Origin: Photobacterium sp. GJ3
GTDB taxonomy: Bacteria > Pseudomonadota > Gammaproteobacteria > Enterobacterales > Vibrionaceae
Length of the DNA stretch: 64,000 bases
Direction of reading: 5' to 3'
Assembly (NCBI RefSeq): GCF_018199995.1
Contig: NZ_CP073578.1
Coordinates: 1,240,001-1,304,000 of the forward strand
A program made the position numbers and the translations under genes. Shown piece after piece: positions 56,037-64,000 of this stretch. Every line of letters begins with the position of its first letter. The stretch's first letter is position 1. The notes under the pieces are model-generated. The model was not told the DNA's origin. It did not search any database and saw only the letters and a program-made list of their open reading frames with translations.

Positions 56037-56819
56037 ATGCCGAAATTAGCAGCAAATCTGTCCATGCTCTTCACGGAAGTTCCATTTATGGACCGCTTTG
56101 AAGCCGCCGCAAAGGCGGGCTTCCGTGGCGTGGAATACCTGTTCCCTTATGCCTTCGAAGCGGAGGCAATTCAGGCCAAACTGAATGCGTTGGGTCTGAC
56201 TCAGGTGTTGTTCAATCTGCCTGCGGGGGATTGGGACGCTGGCGACCGCGGGATTGCAGTCGATCCAAAGCGTGTGGAAGAGTTTCGTGCCGGTGTGCCG
56301 GAAGCGATTCGCTATGCCAAAGCGCTGAACTGTTCACAGGTGAACTGTCTGGCGGGCATCGTCCCGGCTGGCGTGACACCGGGTCAGGCGGAAGCAACGT
56401 TTGTCGACAACCTGCGTTTTGCTTCGGCCGAACTGAAAAAAGCCGGCATTCACCTGGTGATTGAAGCAATCAACACCCGTGATATTCCGGGTTTCTTCCT
56501 CAATAACACCCGTCAGGGGCTGGATATTATTGAGAAAGTCGGCAGCGACAATCTGGAACTGCAATACGACATCTACCACATGCAGATCATGGAAGGCGAT
56601 CTGGCGACCACGCTGAGTCGCGAACTGGGCCAGATCCGCCATGTTCAGCTGGCTGACAATCCGGGCCGCCATGAGCCGGGCACCGGTGAAATTAACTATG
56701 CCTTTCTGTTTCAGCATCTGGACGAGATTGGCTATGAAGGCTGGGTGGGCTGTGAATACAAGCCGCAAACCACGACTGAAGAAGGCCTGAGCTGGCTGAA
56801 AGCATACAATCAAATCTAA
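56037..56819 (+). CDS. hyi: Hydroxypyruvate isomerase
   Basis: 260 residues, as in E. coli Hyi. Xylose-isomerase-like TIM barrel: LAANLSMLFTEVPFMDRFEA, GFRGVEYLFPYAF, VIEAINTRDIPGFFL, LQYDIYHMQIMEGDL and GCEYKPQ contain the metal-binding acidic residues and His. It interconverts hydroxypyruvate and tartronate semialdehyde. It lies 29 bp after gcl and 10 bp before glxR in one operon, with AAAGGA before the ATG. Confidence 0.94.
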   Translation: MPKLAANLSMLFTEVPFMDRFEAAAKAGFRGVEYLFPYAFEAEAIQAKLNALGLTQVLFNLPAGDWDAGDRGIAVDPKRVEEFRAGVPEAIRYAKALNCSQVNCLAGIVPAGVTPGQAEATFVDNLRFASAELKKAGIHLVIEAINTRDIPGFFLNNTRQGLDIIEKVGSDNLELQYDIYHMQIMEGDLATTLSRELGQIRHVQLADNPGRHEPGTGEINYAFLFQHLDEIGYEGWVGCEYKPQTTTEEGLSWLKAYNQI

Positions 56820-56829
56820 GGAGAGAATC

Positions 56830-57717
56830 ATGACGACTATCGCATTTATCGGCACCGGTATCATGGGTAAACCTATGGCAGAGAACCTGCAAAAAGCAGG
56901 GCATCAACTGATTTTCTCTGACCATTACAATGAAGCACCGGCTGATCTGGTGGCGAATGGCGCTCAGGTTGTTCATTCAGCAAAAGCCGCTGCAGAAGCC
57001 GCAGAATATATCATTCTGATGGTGCCAAACACACCTCAGGTCGAAGACGTTCTGTTTGGTGAAAATGGCGTTGCACAAGCGCTGGATGCCAGTAAAACAG
57101 TTATTGATATGAGTTCAATCTCGCCGATTGAAACCAAGACCATTGCAGCGCGTGTAAAAGAAACGGGTGCCGATTATCTGGATGCGCCAGTCTCCGGTGG
57201 TGAAGTGGGTGCGGTCAACGCCACGCTGACCATCATGGTGGGCGGCAGCGAAGCCGGTTTTGCGAAAGCCAAGCCTCTGTTTGAAATCATGGGTAAGAAC
57301 ATCAATCTGGTGGGCGAAAATGGCGCAGGCCAGATTTGTAAAGTCGCAAACCAGATCATCGTTGCATTGAACATTGAAGCGGTTGCAGAAGCGCTGGTAT
57401 TCGCCTCTAAAGCCGGTGCCGATCCTGCGCGTGTCCGTGAAGCGCTGATGGGCGGTTTTGCCAACTCGAAAGTGCTGGAAGTGCATGGTGAGCGTATGGT
57501 GAAAGGCACCTTTGATCCGGGCTTCCGCATTCAGCTGCATCAGAAAGACCTGAATCTGGCACTCTCGGGTGCTGAAGCACTGGGTATGTCGCTGCCAAAT
57601 ACTCAGTCTGCGCAGAATCTGTTTGATGCCTGTGTGAAACTGGGCGGCGAAGGCTGGGACCACTCAGCAATGATTCGCGCCATTGAAGAACTGGCAAATC
57701 ATAATATCCGCCAGTAA
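56830..57717 (+). CDS. glxR: Tartronate semialdehyde reductase
   Basis: 295 residues, beta-hydroxyacid dehydrogenase family. N-terminal NAD(P) fold IAFIGTGIMGKPMAENLQKA, substrate motif DAPVSGGEVGAVNATLTIMV and the catalytic Lys in GQICKVANQIIVALN near residue 171. It reduces tartronate semialdehyde to D-glycerate. The sequence is equally close to GarR; the symbol glxR is chosen for the glyoxylate operon context. Last gene of the gcl-hyi-glxR unit before a hairpin. Confidence 0.93.
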   Translation: MTTIAFIGTGIMGKPMAENLQKAGHQLIFSDHYNEAPADLVANGAQVVHSAKAAAEAAEYIILMVPNTPQVEDVLFGENGVAQALDASKTVIDMSSISPIETKTIAARVKETGADYLDAPVSGGEVGAVNATLTIMVGGSEAGFAKAKPLFEIMGKNINLVGENGAGQICKVANQIIVALNIEAVAEALVFASKAGADPARVREALMGGFANSKVLEVHGERMVKGTFDPGFRIQLHQKDLNLALSGAEALGMSLPNTQSAQNLFDACVKLGGEGWDHSAMIRAIEELANHNIRQ

Positions 57718-57749
57718 TCAGAACGTTGGCGGCCTTTCGTGCCGTAACA

Positions 57750-57777
57750 GGGTGCAGCAGCAGCTGTGGCTGCACCC
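57750..57777 (+). terminator. Hairpin between glxR and glycerate kinase
   Basis: GGGTGCAGC pairs with GCTGCACCC (10-nt loop) and is followed after a few bases by ATTTTT. Probably a partial terminator, 33 bp after glxR. Confidence 0.6.
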
Positions 57778-57981
57778 TCATATTTTTCGTCACATAACAA
57801 TTTTTGAGTCTCCTTTGGTTATGTGGTCCCGAAACCGCGGGTTGGATTAAAGGGGCTGGCTGCTTGTCAGAGGTGGCTCAGCTGGCCCCGACCAGTTCGA
57901 TATCGTGTGGGTGACAGTGACGGTTTCGGGTTTTTTCCCCTGGTGAGCACCACCGGGAACAACTATGACGTGGAGCAAAAC

Positions 57982-59256
57982 ATGCACATGGAAACGCATG
58001 CATTTCTGACTGCACTGTTTAATCGTGCAGTACAACAGGCGCTGCCTGGTGAAACGTTAGCGCAATACCTGCCAGAAGATAAAACAGGGAAAGCTGTCGT
58101 CATTGGTGCGGGAAAAGCAGCAGCCTCAATGGCGAATGCACTGGAAGCCGTCTGGGAAGGCGAGCTGGAAGGTCTGGTGGTCACGCGATACGGCCATACC
58201 GCAGCGTGTCAGCAGATAGAAGTGATCGAAGCGGCACACCCGGTGCCTGATGATGCAGGCCGCGAAGTGGCAGAACGAATGCTGCATCTGGTGCAGGGGC
58301 TGGACGAAAACGATCTGGTGATTTGTCTGCTCTCCGGTGGCGGGTCAGCGTTGCTGAGTCTGCCTGCTCCCGGCATCACGTTCTCTCAGAAACAGCAGAT
58401 CAATAAAGCACTGCTGAAATCAGGGGCAGCCATTGATGAGATGAACTGCGTTCGTAAGCATTTGTCTGCCATTAAAGGCGGCCAGCTGGCGAAAGCCGTC
58501 GCACCGGCAAGACTGATTACACTGGCAATTTCAGATGTGCCGGGCGATGAAGCAACCGTCATTGCATCTGGCCCGACCGTGGCGGACCCGACAACCAGCA
58601 AAGATGCGCTGGAAATTCTCAGCCGTTATCAGGTGAGTGTGCCCGATTCCGTAACGGACTGGCTGCACAGCCCGGAATCAGAAACGGTGAAGCCGGGGGA
58701 TCCTTGTCTTGCGCGTGCATCATTTGAACTGATTGCCAGCCCACAACTATCGCTGGAAGCTGCGGCAGATGAAGCCCGGAAATGGGGGATTCCTGCCCAT
58801 ATTCTGAGTGATTGTATTGAAGGTGAATCGCGTGACGTTGCGAAAGTGCATGCTGCACTGGCCAAACAAATCGCGGAACGAGAACAACCTTTCCAGGCCC
58901 CTTGTGTGCTGCTCTCTGGTGGAGAAACCACAGTGACGGTTCGCGGTGAAGGCCGTGGCGGGCGAAACAGTGAGTTTCTGCTGAGTCTGTACCATGAACT
59001 GCAGGGTCATCCGCAGATTTATGCACTGGCAGCTGATACCGATGGGATTGATGGCGTTGAAGACAATGCCGGTGCCGTGCTGAATCCGCAGAGCTACCCT
59101 CAGGGGTTGGCCCTGGAACTGAATAGTCAGGATTATCTGGATAACAATGATGGCTACACTTTCTTCAAACAATTGGATTCATTGTTAACCACAGGTCCGA
59201 CTTTAACGAATGTAAACGATTTTCGCGCCATCCTGATTCTTCCGAAGGAAGCGTGA
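57982..59256 (+). CDS. Glycerate 2-kinase (MOFRL/GckA family)
   Basis: 424 residues from the ATG at 57982, with GGAG 7 nt upstream; the frame is open further left but that part is not conserved. Family stretches: VVIGAGKAAASMANALEAVW, ICLLSGGGSALLSLPAPGIT, NCVRKHLSAIKGGQLAK, ISDVPGDEATVIASGPTVAD and the MOFRL end RGEGRGGRNSEFLLSL plus ALAADTDGIDG. It phosphorylates D-glycerate at C2 to give 2-phosphoglycerate, finishing the glycerate pathway. It is separated from glxR by a hairpin, so it may be partly independently expressed. Confidence 0.93.
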   Translation: MHMETHAFLTALFNRAVQQALPGETLAQYLPEDKTGKAVVIGAGKAAASMANALEAVWEGELEGLVVTRYGHTAACQQIEVIEAAHPVPDDAGREVAERMLHLVQGLDENDLVICLLSGGGSALLSLPAPGITFSQKQQINKALLKSGAAIDEMNCVRKHLSAIKGGQLAKAVAPARLITLAISDVPGDEATVIASGPTVADPTTSKDALEILSRYQVSVPDSVTDWLHSPESETVKPGDPCLARASFELIASPQLSLEAAADEARKWGIPAHILSDCIEGESRDVAKVHAALAKQIAEREQPFQAPCVLLSGGETTVTVRGEGRGGRNSEFLLSLYHELQGHPQIYALAADTDGIDGVEDNAGAVLNPQSYPQGLALELNSQDYLDNNDGYTFFKQLDSLLTTGPTLTNVNDFRAILILPKEA

Positions 59257-59346
59257 ACCCAGAATTACTCCTTGAGTGATGTTGTAAGTTGTAAGAGGCA
59301 ACGGTAGGCACAGTTTTCTTTGTCCTTGGAGACTGTGTGCCCTTTT

Positions 59347-59378
59347 GGAATAGTGTCAGCGGCACTATTCCTTTTTTT
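59347..59378 (+). terminator. Terminator after glycerate kinase
   Basis: GGAATAGTG-N7-CACTATTCC followed by seven T, about 90 bp after the stop. Confidence 0.88.
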
Positions 59379-59583
59379 ATTTCTCACTGAGTGAATTGTC
59401 GTTACTCCTTTTTGATATCAATTTCTATTCACCGTTATTCTCAATAAAAATTCATACAATTCATGCGATTACCGTCATTCCTGCGCAGACGAGTGTCCAG
59501 TCAACGAGTGCATGTCTAAAATTGTGCGGGTATGTCGCGCTTGAGTTCAGTGTAAAATTGAACATTGTTTCATACGCGCCAGA

Positions 59584-59698
59584 TACTCTTTGCTGGCACA
59601 AAGAGTACCCAGAAATGCCTTTTGTTTCTCTGGTGTAGGCCGGGCCGGTTGTAGGCGTTCCCAACGCCGACAACCTAAAAATTCATCCATGAATTTTT
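59584..59698. repeat. Three consecutive strong hairpins
   Basis: TACTCTTTG-N6-CAAAGAGTA (59584-59607), GGTTGT/GGCGTT pairing with AACGCC/ACAACC (59647-59675) and AAAAATTCAT-CC-ATGAATTTTT (59677-59698). Between 59379 and 59743 there is no gene; a decayed copy of the GTCATTCC end is at about 59475. It looks like a composite repetitive element. Confidence 0.6.
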
Positions 59699-59743
59699 CC
59701 CTGGGGGTTGTGATTCCTTTTGATATCGCAAAAGCAAAAAACC

Positions 59744-62135
59744 GTCATTCCCGCGCAGGCGGGAATCCATAGGGCGTTGGGCTCAAAGCGCGTTCACAAC
59801 ATCATTGAGCAGATAAAATCACAGCGAAGTTCAGTCATTCTATAGAATCGTTCACAGCACCCAGACGTGGCTCCGGCGCATGAACGTCACTGGGTTCCCG
59901 CCTTCGCGGGAACGACAAATTTCATATAATTCATGAGATTACCGTCATTCCCGCGCAGGCGGGAATCCATAGAGCGCTGGGTTAAAAACGCACGAAAATC
60001 ATCATTGAACAGATAAAATCTCAACGTGGTTCAGACCATTCTGTAGAATTGTTCACAGCGTTCAGACGTGGCTTCAGCGCATGAACGTCACTGGGTTCCC
60101 GCCTTCGCGGGAACGACAAATCACTTTAAATTCATCACCTTACCGTCATTCCCGCGCAGGCGGGAATCCATAGAGCGCCGGGCTTTAAGCGCATTCAAAT
60201 CATCATTGAACAGATAAAATTTCAACGTGGTTCAGGCCATTCTGTAGAATCGTTCACAGCACCCAGACGAGCCTTCAGTGCACCAACGTCACTGGGTTCC
60301 CGCCTTCGCGGGAACGACAAATTTCATATAACTCATACGATTACCGTCATTCCCGCGAAGGCGGGAATCCATAAAGCGCCGGGCTTTAAGCGCATTCAAA
60401 ACATCATTGAACAGATAAAATCCCAGCAAAGTTCAGCCTTTCTGTAAAATCGTTCACAGCACCCAGATGAGGTTCCGTCGCATGAACGTCACTGGGTTCC
60501 CGCCTTCGCGGGAACGACAAATCATTTTAAATCCATAGGGCGCAGGGCTCAAAGCGCATTCACAACATCATTGCACAGATCAAATCACAGCCAAGTTCAG
60601 CCGTTCTGTAAAATCGTTCACAGCGCTCAGACGAGCCTCCGGCGCATCAACGTCACTGGGTTCCCGCCTTCGCGGGAACGACAAATCATTTTAAATTCAT
60701 CGCCCTACCGTCATTCCCGCGCAGGCGGGAATCCATAGAGCGCTGGGTTAAAAACGCACGAAAATCATCATTGAACAGATAAAATCCCAGCAAGGTTCAA
60801 GCCCTTCTATAGAATCGTTCACAGCACCCAGACGTGGCTCTGGCGCATGAACGTCACTGGGTTCCCGCCTGTGCGTGAACGACAAACTTGATAAAATTCA
60901 TTTATTTATCGTCATTCCCGCGAAGGCGGGAATCCATAGGGCGCAGGGCTCAAAGCGCGTTCACAACATCATTGCACAGATCAAATCACAGCAAGGTTCA
61001 GCCATTCTGTAGAATTATTCACAGCGCTCAGACGAGCCTTCGGCGCATCAACGTCACTGGGTTCCCGCCTTCGCGGGAACGACGAACTTGATAAAATTCA
61101 TACGATTACCGTCATTCCCGCGCAGGCGGGAATCCATAGAGCGCCGGGCTCAAAGCGCGTTCAAAACATCATTGAACAGATAAAATCCCAACAAGGTTCA
61201 GCCATTCGGCAGAATTGCTCACAGCGCTCAGACGAGCCTTCGGCGCACCAGCGTCACTGGGTTCCCGCCTTCGCGGGAACGACAAATTTCATACAATTCA
61301 TACGATTACCGTCATTCCCGCGCAGGCGGGAATCCATAGGGCGCCGGGCCACAAACACACGGAAATCATCATTGAACAGATAAAATCCCAGCAAGGTTCA
61401 GCCTTTCAGTAAAATCGTTCACAGCACCCAGATGAGGCTCCGGCGCATCAACGTCACTGGGTTCCCGCCTATGCGTGAACGACAAACTTTATAAAATTCA
61501 TACGATTACCGTCATTCCCGCGCAGGCGGTAATCCATAGAGCGCCGGGCTCAAAGCGCGTTCAAAACATCATTGAACAGATAAAATCCCAGCAAAGTTCA
61601 GCCTCTGTAAAATCGTTCACAGCACCCAGACGAGCCTCCGGCGCATGAACGTCACTAGGTTCCCGCCTTCGCGGGAACGACGAACTTCATAAAATTCATT
61701 TATTTATCGTCATTCCCGCGCAGGCGGGAATCCATAGATCGCCGGGCTCAAAGCGCGTTCAAAACATCATTGAACAGATAAAATCCCAGCAAGGTTCAGC
61801 CTTTCTGTAAAATCGTTCACAGCGCCCAGACGAGCCTTCGGCGAATCAACGTCACTGGGTTCCCGCCTGCGCGGGAACGACAAATTTCATATAACTCATA
61901 CGATTACCGTCATTCCCGCGCAGGCGGGAATCCATAGAGCGCAGGGCTCAAAGCGCATTCACAACATCATTGCACAGACCAAATCACAGCCAAGTTCAGC
62001 CGTTCTGTAGCATCGTTCACAGCACCCAGACGCGACTTCGGCGCATGAACGTCACTGGGTTCCCGCCTGCGCGGGAACAACGAATGGCTTTAAATTCAAC
62101 CATTTACCGTCATTCCCGCGCAGGCGGGAATCCAT
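59744..62135. repeat. Tandem array of ~12 palindrome-bounded units
   Basis: A ~200-bp unit repeats about 12 times: GTCATTCCCGCGCAGGCGGG (unit starts near 59744, 59944, 60144, 60345, 60710, 60911, 61112, 61312, 61512, 61709, 61909, with a final end at 62109), ~115 bp of core, then GTTCCCGCCTTCGCGGGAAC and a ~25-bp AT-rich spacer. One unit near 60532 has lost its left end. The core (for example CATCATTGAACAGATAAAAT and GTTCACAGC) matches the 174-bp repeats at 11541 and 11813. No ORF is conserved across units. Not a CRISPR: units are too long and the cores are alike. Confidence 0.93.
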
Positions 62136-62250
62136 GGTGCGCCGGAGTGAAAGCGACGCTTTGACTTGATGTGATCTACTGAGCTTTATGTAGGTGCTGT
62201 TGAATGTGACCAGGCCCCCGCTGGTGCGATCATGGTAGTTATCATAGATT

Positions 62251-62260
62251 TTGTATACAA
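62251..62260. promoter_or_regulatory. GntR-type operator, no clear target
   Basis: Perfect TTGTATACAA. The only frame after it on the plus strand is a 14-codon one at 62307. Confidence 0.6.
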
Positions 62261-62306
62261 AGTGTGTATCTCATTGAAGCAAAGACAGATCAGGAAATAC
62301 GAGGAC

Positions 62307-62351
62307 ATGGCACAGATGACTGGGAAAGCTTGGGCTAAAACAGGCGATTAG
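62307..62351 (+). other. 14-codon frame with ribosome binding site between operators
   Basis: ATG preceded by CGAGGAC; reads MAQMTGKAWAKTGD and stop. It follows the operator at 62251 in the same way that gcl follows its operator. It could be a leader peptide or the stub of a lost gene; no conclusion possible. Confidence 0.25.
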
Positions 62352-62444
62352 GGTAGGTGGGAGCGTGCAGCGACGACTTTATACAATACCGAACCGAACG
62401 CGTAGGCTGCATGCCCCACTGAAGTCAGTATAGGGCATGTCTAG

Positions 62445-62456
62445 ATTGTATACAAT
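62445..62456. promoter_or_regulatory. GntR-type operator beside the gntR 3' end
   Basis: Perfect ATTGTATACAAT, 34 bp beyond the gntR stop codon and therefore not in its promoter. Confidence 0.65.
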
Positions 62457-62489
62457 GTTTGTTTTTGTTTTGTGGTGATATTGTTTCGG

Positions 62490-63230
62490 CTATCTGCGCT
62501 TTAAAACAACATCTGAGAATACTGCGTGCAGATCGCTGCTGATTGCCTCATCATCCAACGCCAGTTTGGCATTGATGTGGCCTAAGTGGTGGCGCATCAG
62601 CGTGACCGCTTTTTCTTTCTCGCCGGCTTCAATGGCATCCAGTAGCTGGTTATGTTCATCAAACGAACACTGGCCGCGGTTGCCCACTTCATATAAAGCA
62701 ATGATTAAAGATGTCTGAGAAACAATACTGCGCTGGAAGGAGAGTAATGGCGGGTTGTTTGCCATGTGAGCCAACTGGATGTGGAATTCGCCCGACAGGC
62801 GGATTCCCCGGCCTACATCGCCCTGGTCGAATGCGGCATGCTCTTTTTCAACCAGTTCACGTAAAGTCGCCACTTGCTCACTGGTGGCATGTTCTACAGC
62901 CAGCTCGGTGATCGCTAATTCCAGCACTTCACGGGCCTTCAGTACTTGCCGGGCTTCTTCGACATTGGGCGCTGCGACAACTGCACCGCGGTTTGGCCGG
63001 ATCTTAACAATCTGTTCTACAGACAGGCGTAACAAAGCACGCCGGATAATGGTCCGGCTGACGCCAAAAATTTCGCCCAGCGCTTCTTCATTCAGCTTGG
63101 TATTGGGTGGCAGACGCTGTTCAAGAATGGCGTCAAAAATATGGCCGTAAACAATATCGTCCTGAGTTTGTGCTGCACTTTCAGGGGGGGATTTCTTTAA
63201 CGTTGACTTCTTTTTCACTGGCGTGGTCAC
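62490..63230 (-). CDS. GntR/FCD transcriptional regulator of the purine-glyoxylate genes
   Basis: 246 residues from a GTG at 63230, with AGGAGA 7 nt upstream. A basic N-tail is followed by the winged helix (NEEALGEIFGVSRTIIRRAL, then LRLSVEQIVKIRPNRGAVVA) and a C-terminal FCD ligand domain with the metal-binding His (GEFHIQLAHMANNP, DEHNQLLDAIEAGE, HHLGHINAKL). FCD proteins bind small carboxylates or ureides; allantoin, allantoate or glyoxylate is a reasonable ligand here. The palindrome ATTGTATACAAT and variants lie before puuE, azgA-like, aceB and gcl, and ATTGTATGCAAT is 36 bp before this gene, so autoregulation and control of both islands are inferred. Confidence 0.9.
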   Translation of the reverse strand: MTTPVKKKSTLKKSPPESAAQTQDDIVYGHIFDAILEQRLPPNTKLNEEALGEIFGVSRTIIRRALLRLSVEQIVKIRPNRGAVVAAPNVEEARQVLKAREVLELAITELAVEHATSEQVATLRELVEKEHAAFDQGDVGRGIRLSGEFHIQLAHMANNPPLLSFQRSIVSQTSLIIALYEVGNRGQCSFDEHNQLLDAIEAGEKEKAVTLMRHHLGHINAKLALDDEAISSDLHAVFSDVVLKRR

Positions 63231-63265
63231 TACTTCTCTCCTAAAGCTTCTCCAGCTGCTTTGTC

Positions 63266-63277
63266 ATTGTATGCAAT
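63266..63277. promoter_or_regulatory. GntR-type operator in the gntR promoter
   Basis: ATTGTATGCAAT, one mismatch from the perfect palindrome, 36 bp before the gntR start. Confidence 0.6.
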
Positions 63278-63410
63278 TGGCGTGAAAAAGCGAAATAACT
63301 TTTCAGCGTAAAATAAATATGCAGATGAAATCTGTGAACCAGCAGAAAGTGAGTCAGGGAGTGTCATTCTTCGAATGAATTGCACTCCGCTGACCCATGT
63401 TGATGAGTCA

Positions 63411-64000
63411 TTATTGAAGCGGGGCCGTGTCATCAATGTGAAAAATGGCAGCAAAGCGAGGGTAAACCTCAACAGCGGTTTCCTGAATAAATTCAACCGG
63501 CATATCATCAAAATAACCGTGATATTTTACATACTCCATATGTTTGCTGCCATCTTTTGTGGCCGAATGGAGAATGGCATCATGTTCTCCATCAAATTCC
63601 AAAGCAGCCACATTAAACTTGTCACAAAGTGCCTGATGAAAGACGGGGGTCACTTTTATCCATCGGCCTTTCAGGAAGATCTCTGCATAGCCATGCAGTG
63701 CAAAGTAGTCTGTGCCCAGCCATTCGACTAGTGCCGGTGTTGATAAGTGATTGATAACATCTGCAAGTCCCAGACGTGCGGGGATCCCATTCAACCGGCA
63801 AAGTGCTACCATCAGCGATGCTTTTGGGATGCAATATGCCTGATAATTCTGTAAACAATAACTGGCTTTCAGGCTGGGTAATCCATCTTGCAGCGTGTAA
63901 GGGTTGTAAACAATTTCATCCCGGACAAGATAGTAAATTTGAATCGCTTTGTCTTTGAGGCTACGGGCAGTGACTTTATGATTAAAGGCTTCGATATCCG
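63411..64000 (-). CDS. Transglutaminase-like protein (5' end outside window)
   Basis: 196 residues are visible up to the right edge, ending at a TAA at 63411. The transglutaminase-like fold is indicated by the sequence preceding and around YCIPKASLMVALCRLNGIPA (catalytic Cys) and by DYFALHGYAEIFLKGRWIKV (catalytic His), with the Asp in the following strand region. Bacterial members are often peptidases or amidases of unknown substrate. It is on the same strand as gntR, upstream of it by 180 bp, and may or may not be co-transcribed with it. Confidence 0.82.
   Translation of the reverse strand, partial: DIEAFNHKVTARSLKDKAIQIYYLVRDEIVYNPYTLQDGLPSLKASYCLQNYQAYCIPKASLMVALCRLNGIPARLGLADVINHLSTPALVEWLGTDYFALHGYAEIFLKGRWIKVTPVFHQALCDKFNVAALEFDGEHDAILHSATKDGSKHMEYVKYHGYFDDMPVEFIQETAVEVYPRFAAIFHIDDTAPLQ

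Noticed and set aside
55042..56055. 337-codon minus-strand frame opposite gcl
   Set aside because: Shadow frame of a conserved TPP enzyme.
59396..61412. Small ORFs of 60-80 codons within and beside the repeat array
   Set aside because: They are translations of the repeat units themselves (for example VIPAQAGIHRAP) and differ in frame between copies.
59744..62135. CRISPR array
   Set aside because: Units are ~200 bp with similar interiors and palindromic ends at both sides; there are no short unique spacers and no cas genes.

Overview
The window is a chromosomal segment of about 50% GC from a gammaproteobacterium, most likely a member of the Vibrionaceae (Photobacterium or Grimontia would fit; the genus is not proven). 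Support comes from the carboxynorspermidine operon with its fused aminotransferase-decarboxylase, the uvrY-uvrC-pgsA order, NsrR/Hmp with typical NsrR boxes, and Vibrionaceae-like small inverted-repeat elements. Both window ends cut genes: a DUF4331 protein on the left and a transglutaminase-like protein on the right.

Layout. 1-20.4 kb is a purine catabolism island: a RutR-like TetR regulator, 8-oxoguanine deaminase, two nucleobase permeases, HIU hydrolase, allantoinase (puuE), OHCU decarboxylase, ureidoglycolate lyase (allA), urate hydroxylase (puuD), guanine deaminase and xanthine dehydrogenase (xdhABC). It is interrupted by a repeat-rich gap and the nitric-oxide defence pair nsrR/hmp. 21.3-24.5 kb holds uvrY-uvrC-pgsA. 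24.5-30.4 kb is the norspermidine operon with a long leader carrying short ORFs, followed by a tRNA-Cys gene. 30.8-35.3 kb holds a DsbA-like protein, an atypical metallo-beta-lactamase-fold protein, a divergent LysR regulator and a PAS-GGDEF-EAL protein. 36.5-50.9 kb is an AT-rich polymorphic toxin locus: a large secreted SpvB/RHS-type protein, its C-terminal toxin and immunity gene, then a train of about five displaced toxin-tip/immunity cassettes in different states of decay. 51.5-59.3 kb is a glyoxylate assimilation island (GlcG/HbpS-like protein, malate synthase A, glyoxylate carboligase, hydroxypyruvate isomerase, tartronate semialdehyde reductase, glycerate 2-kinase). 59.7-62.1 kb is a tandem array of about twelve 200-bp palindrome-bounded units, followed by a GntR/FCD regulator.

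How it works together. Guanine goes to xanthine, urate, HIU, OHCU, allantoin and allantoate in the first island; ureidoglycolate is split to glyoxylate and urea, and the second island turns glyoxylate into malate or, through tartronate semialdehyde, into 2-phosphoglycerate. The step from allantoate to ureidoglycolate has no gene here. A palindrome, TTGTATACAA, often extended to ATTGTATACAAT, lies in the promoter regions of the azgA-type permease, puuE, aceB, gcl and, with one mismatch, the gntR gene itself. This strongly suggests that the GntR protein controls both islands as one regulon. Two further copies at 62251 and 62445 have no obvious gene to control.

Quality caveat. Seven single-base frameshifts interrupt otherwise good genes or modules (xanthine permease, gcl, RHS core, two toxin modules). 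Six of them fall in short homopolymer runs, so sequencing or assembly error must be excluded before calling them pseudogenes.
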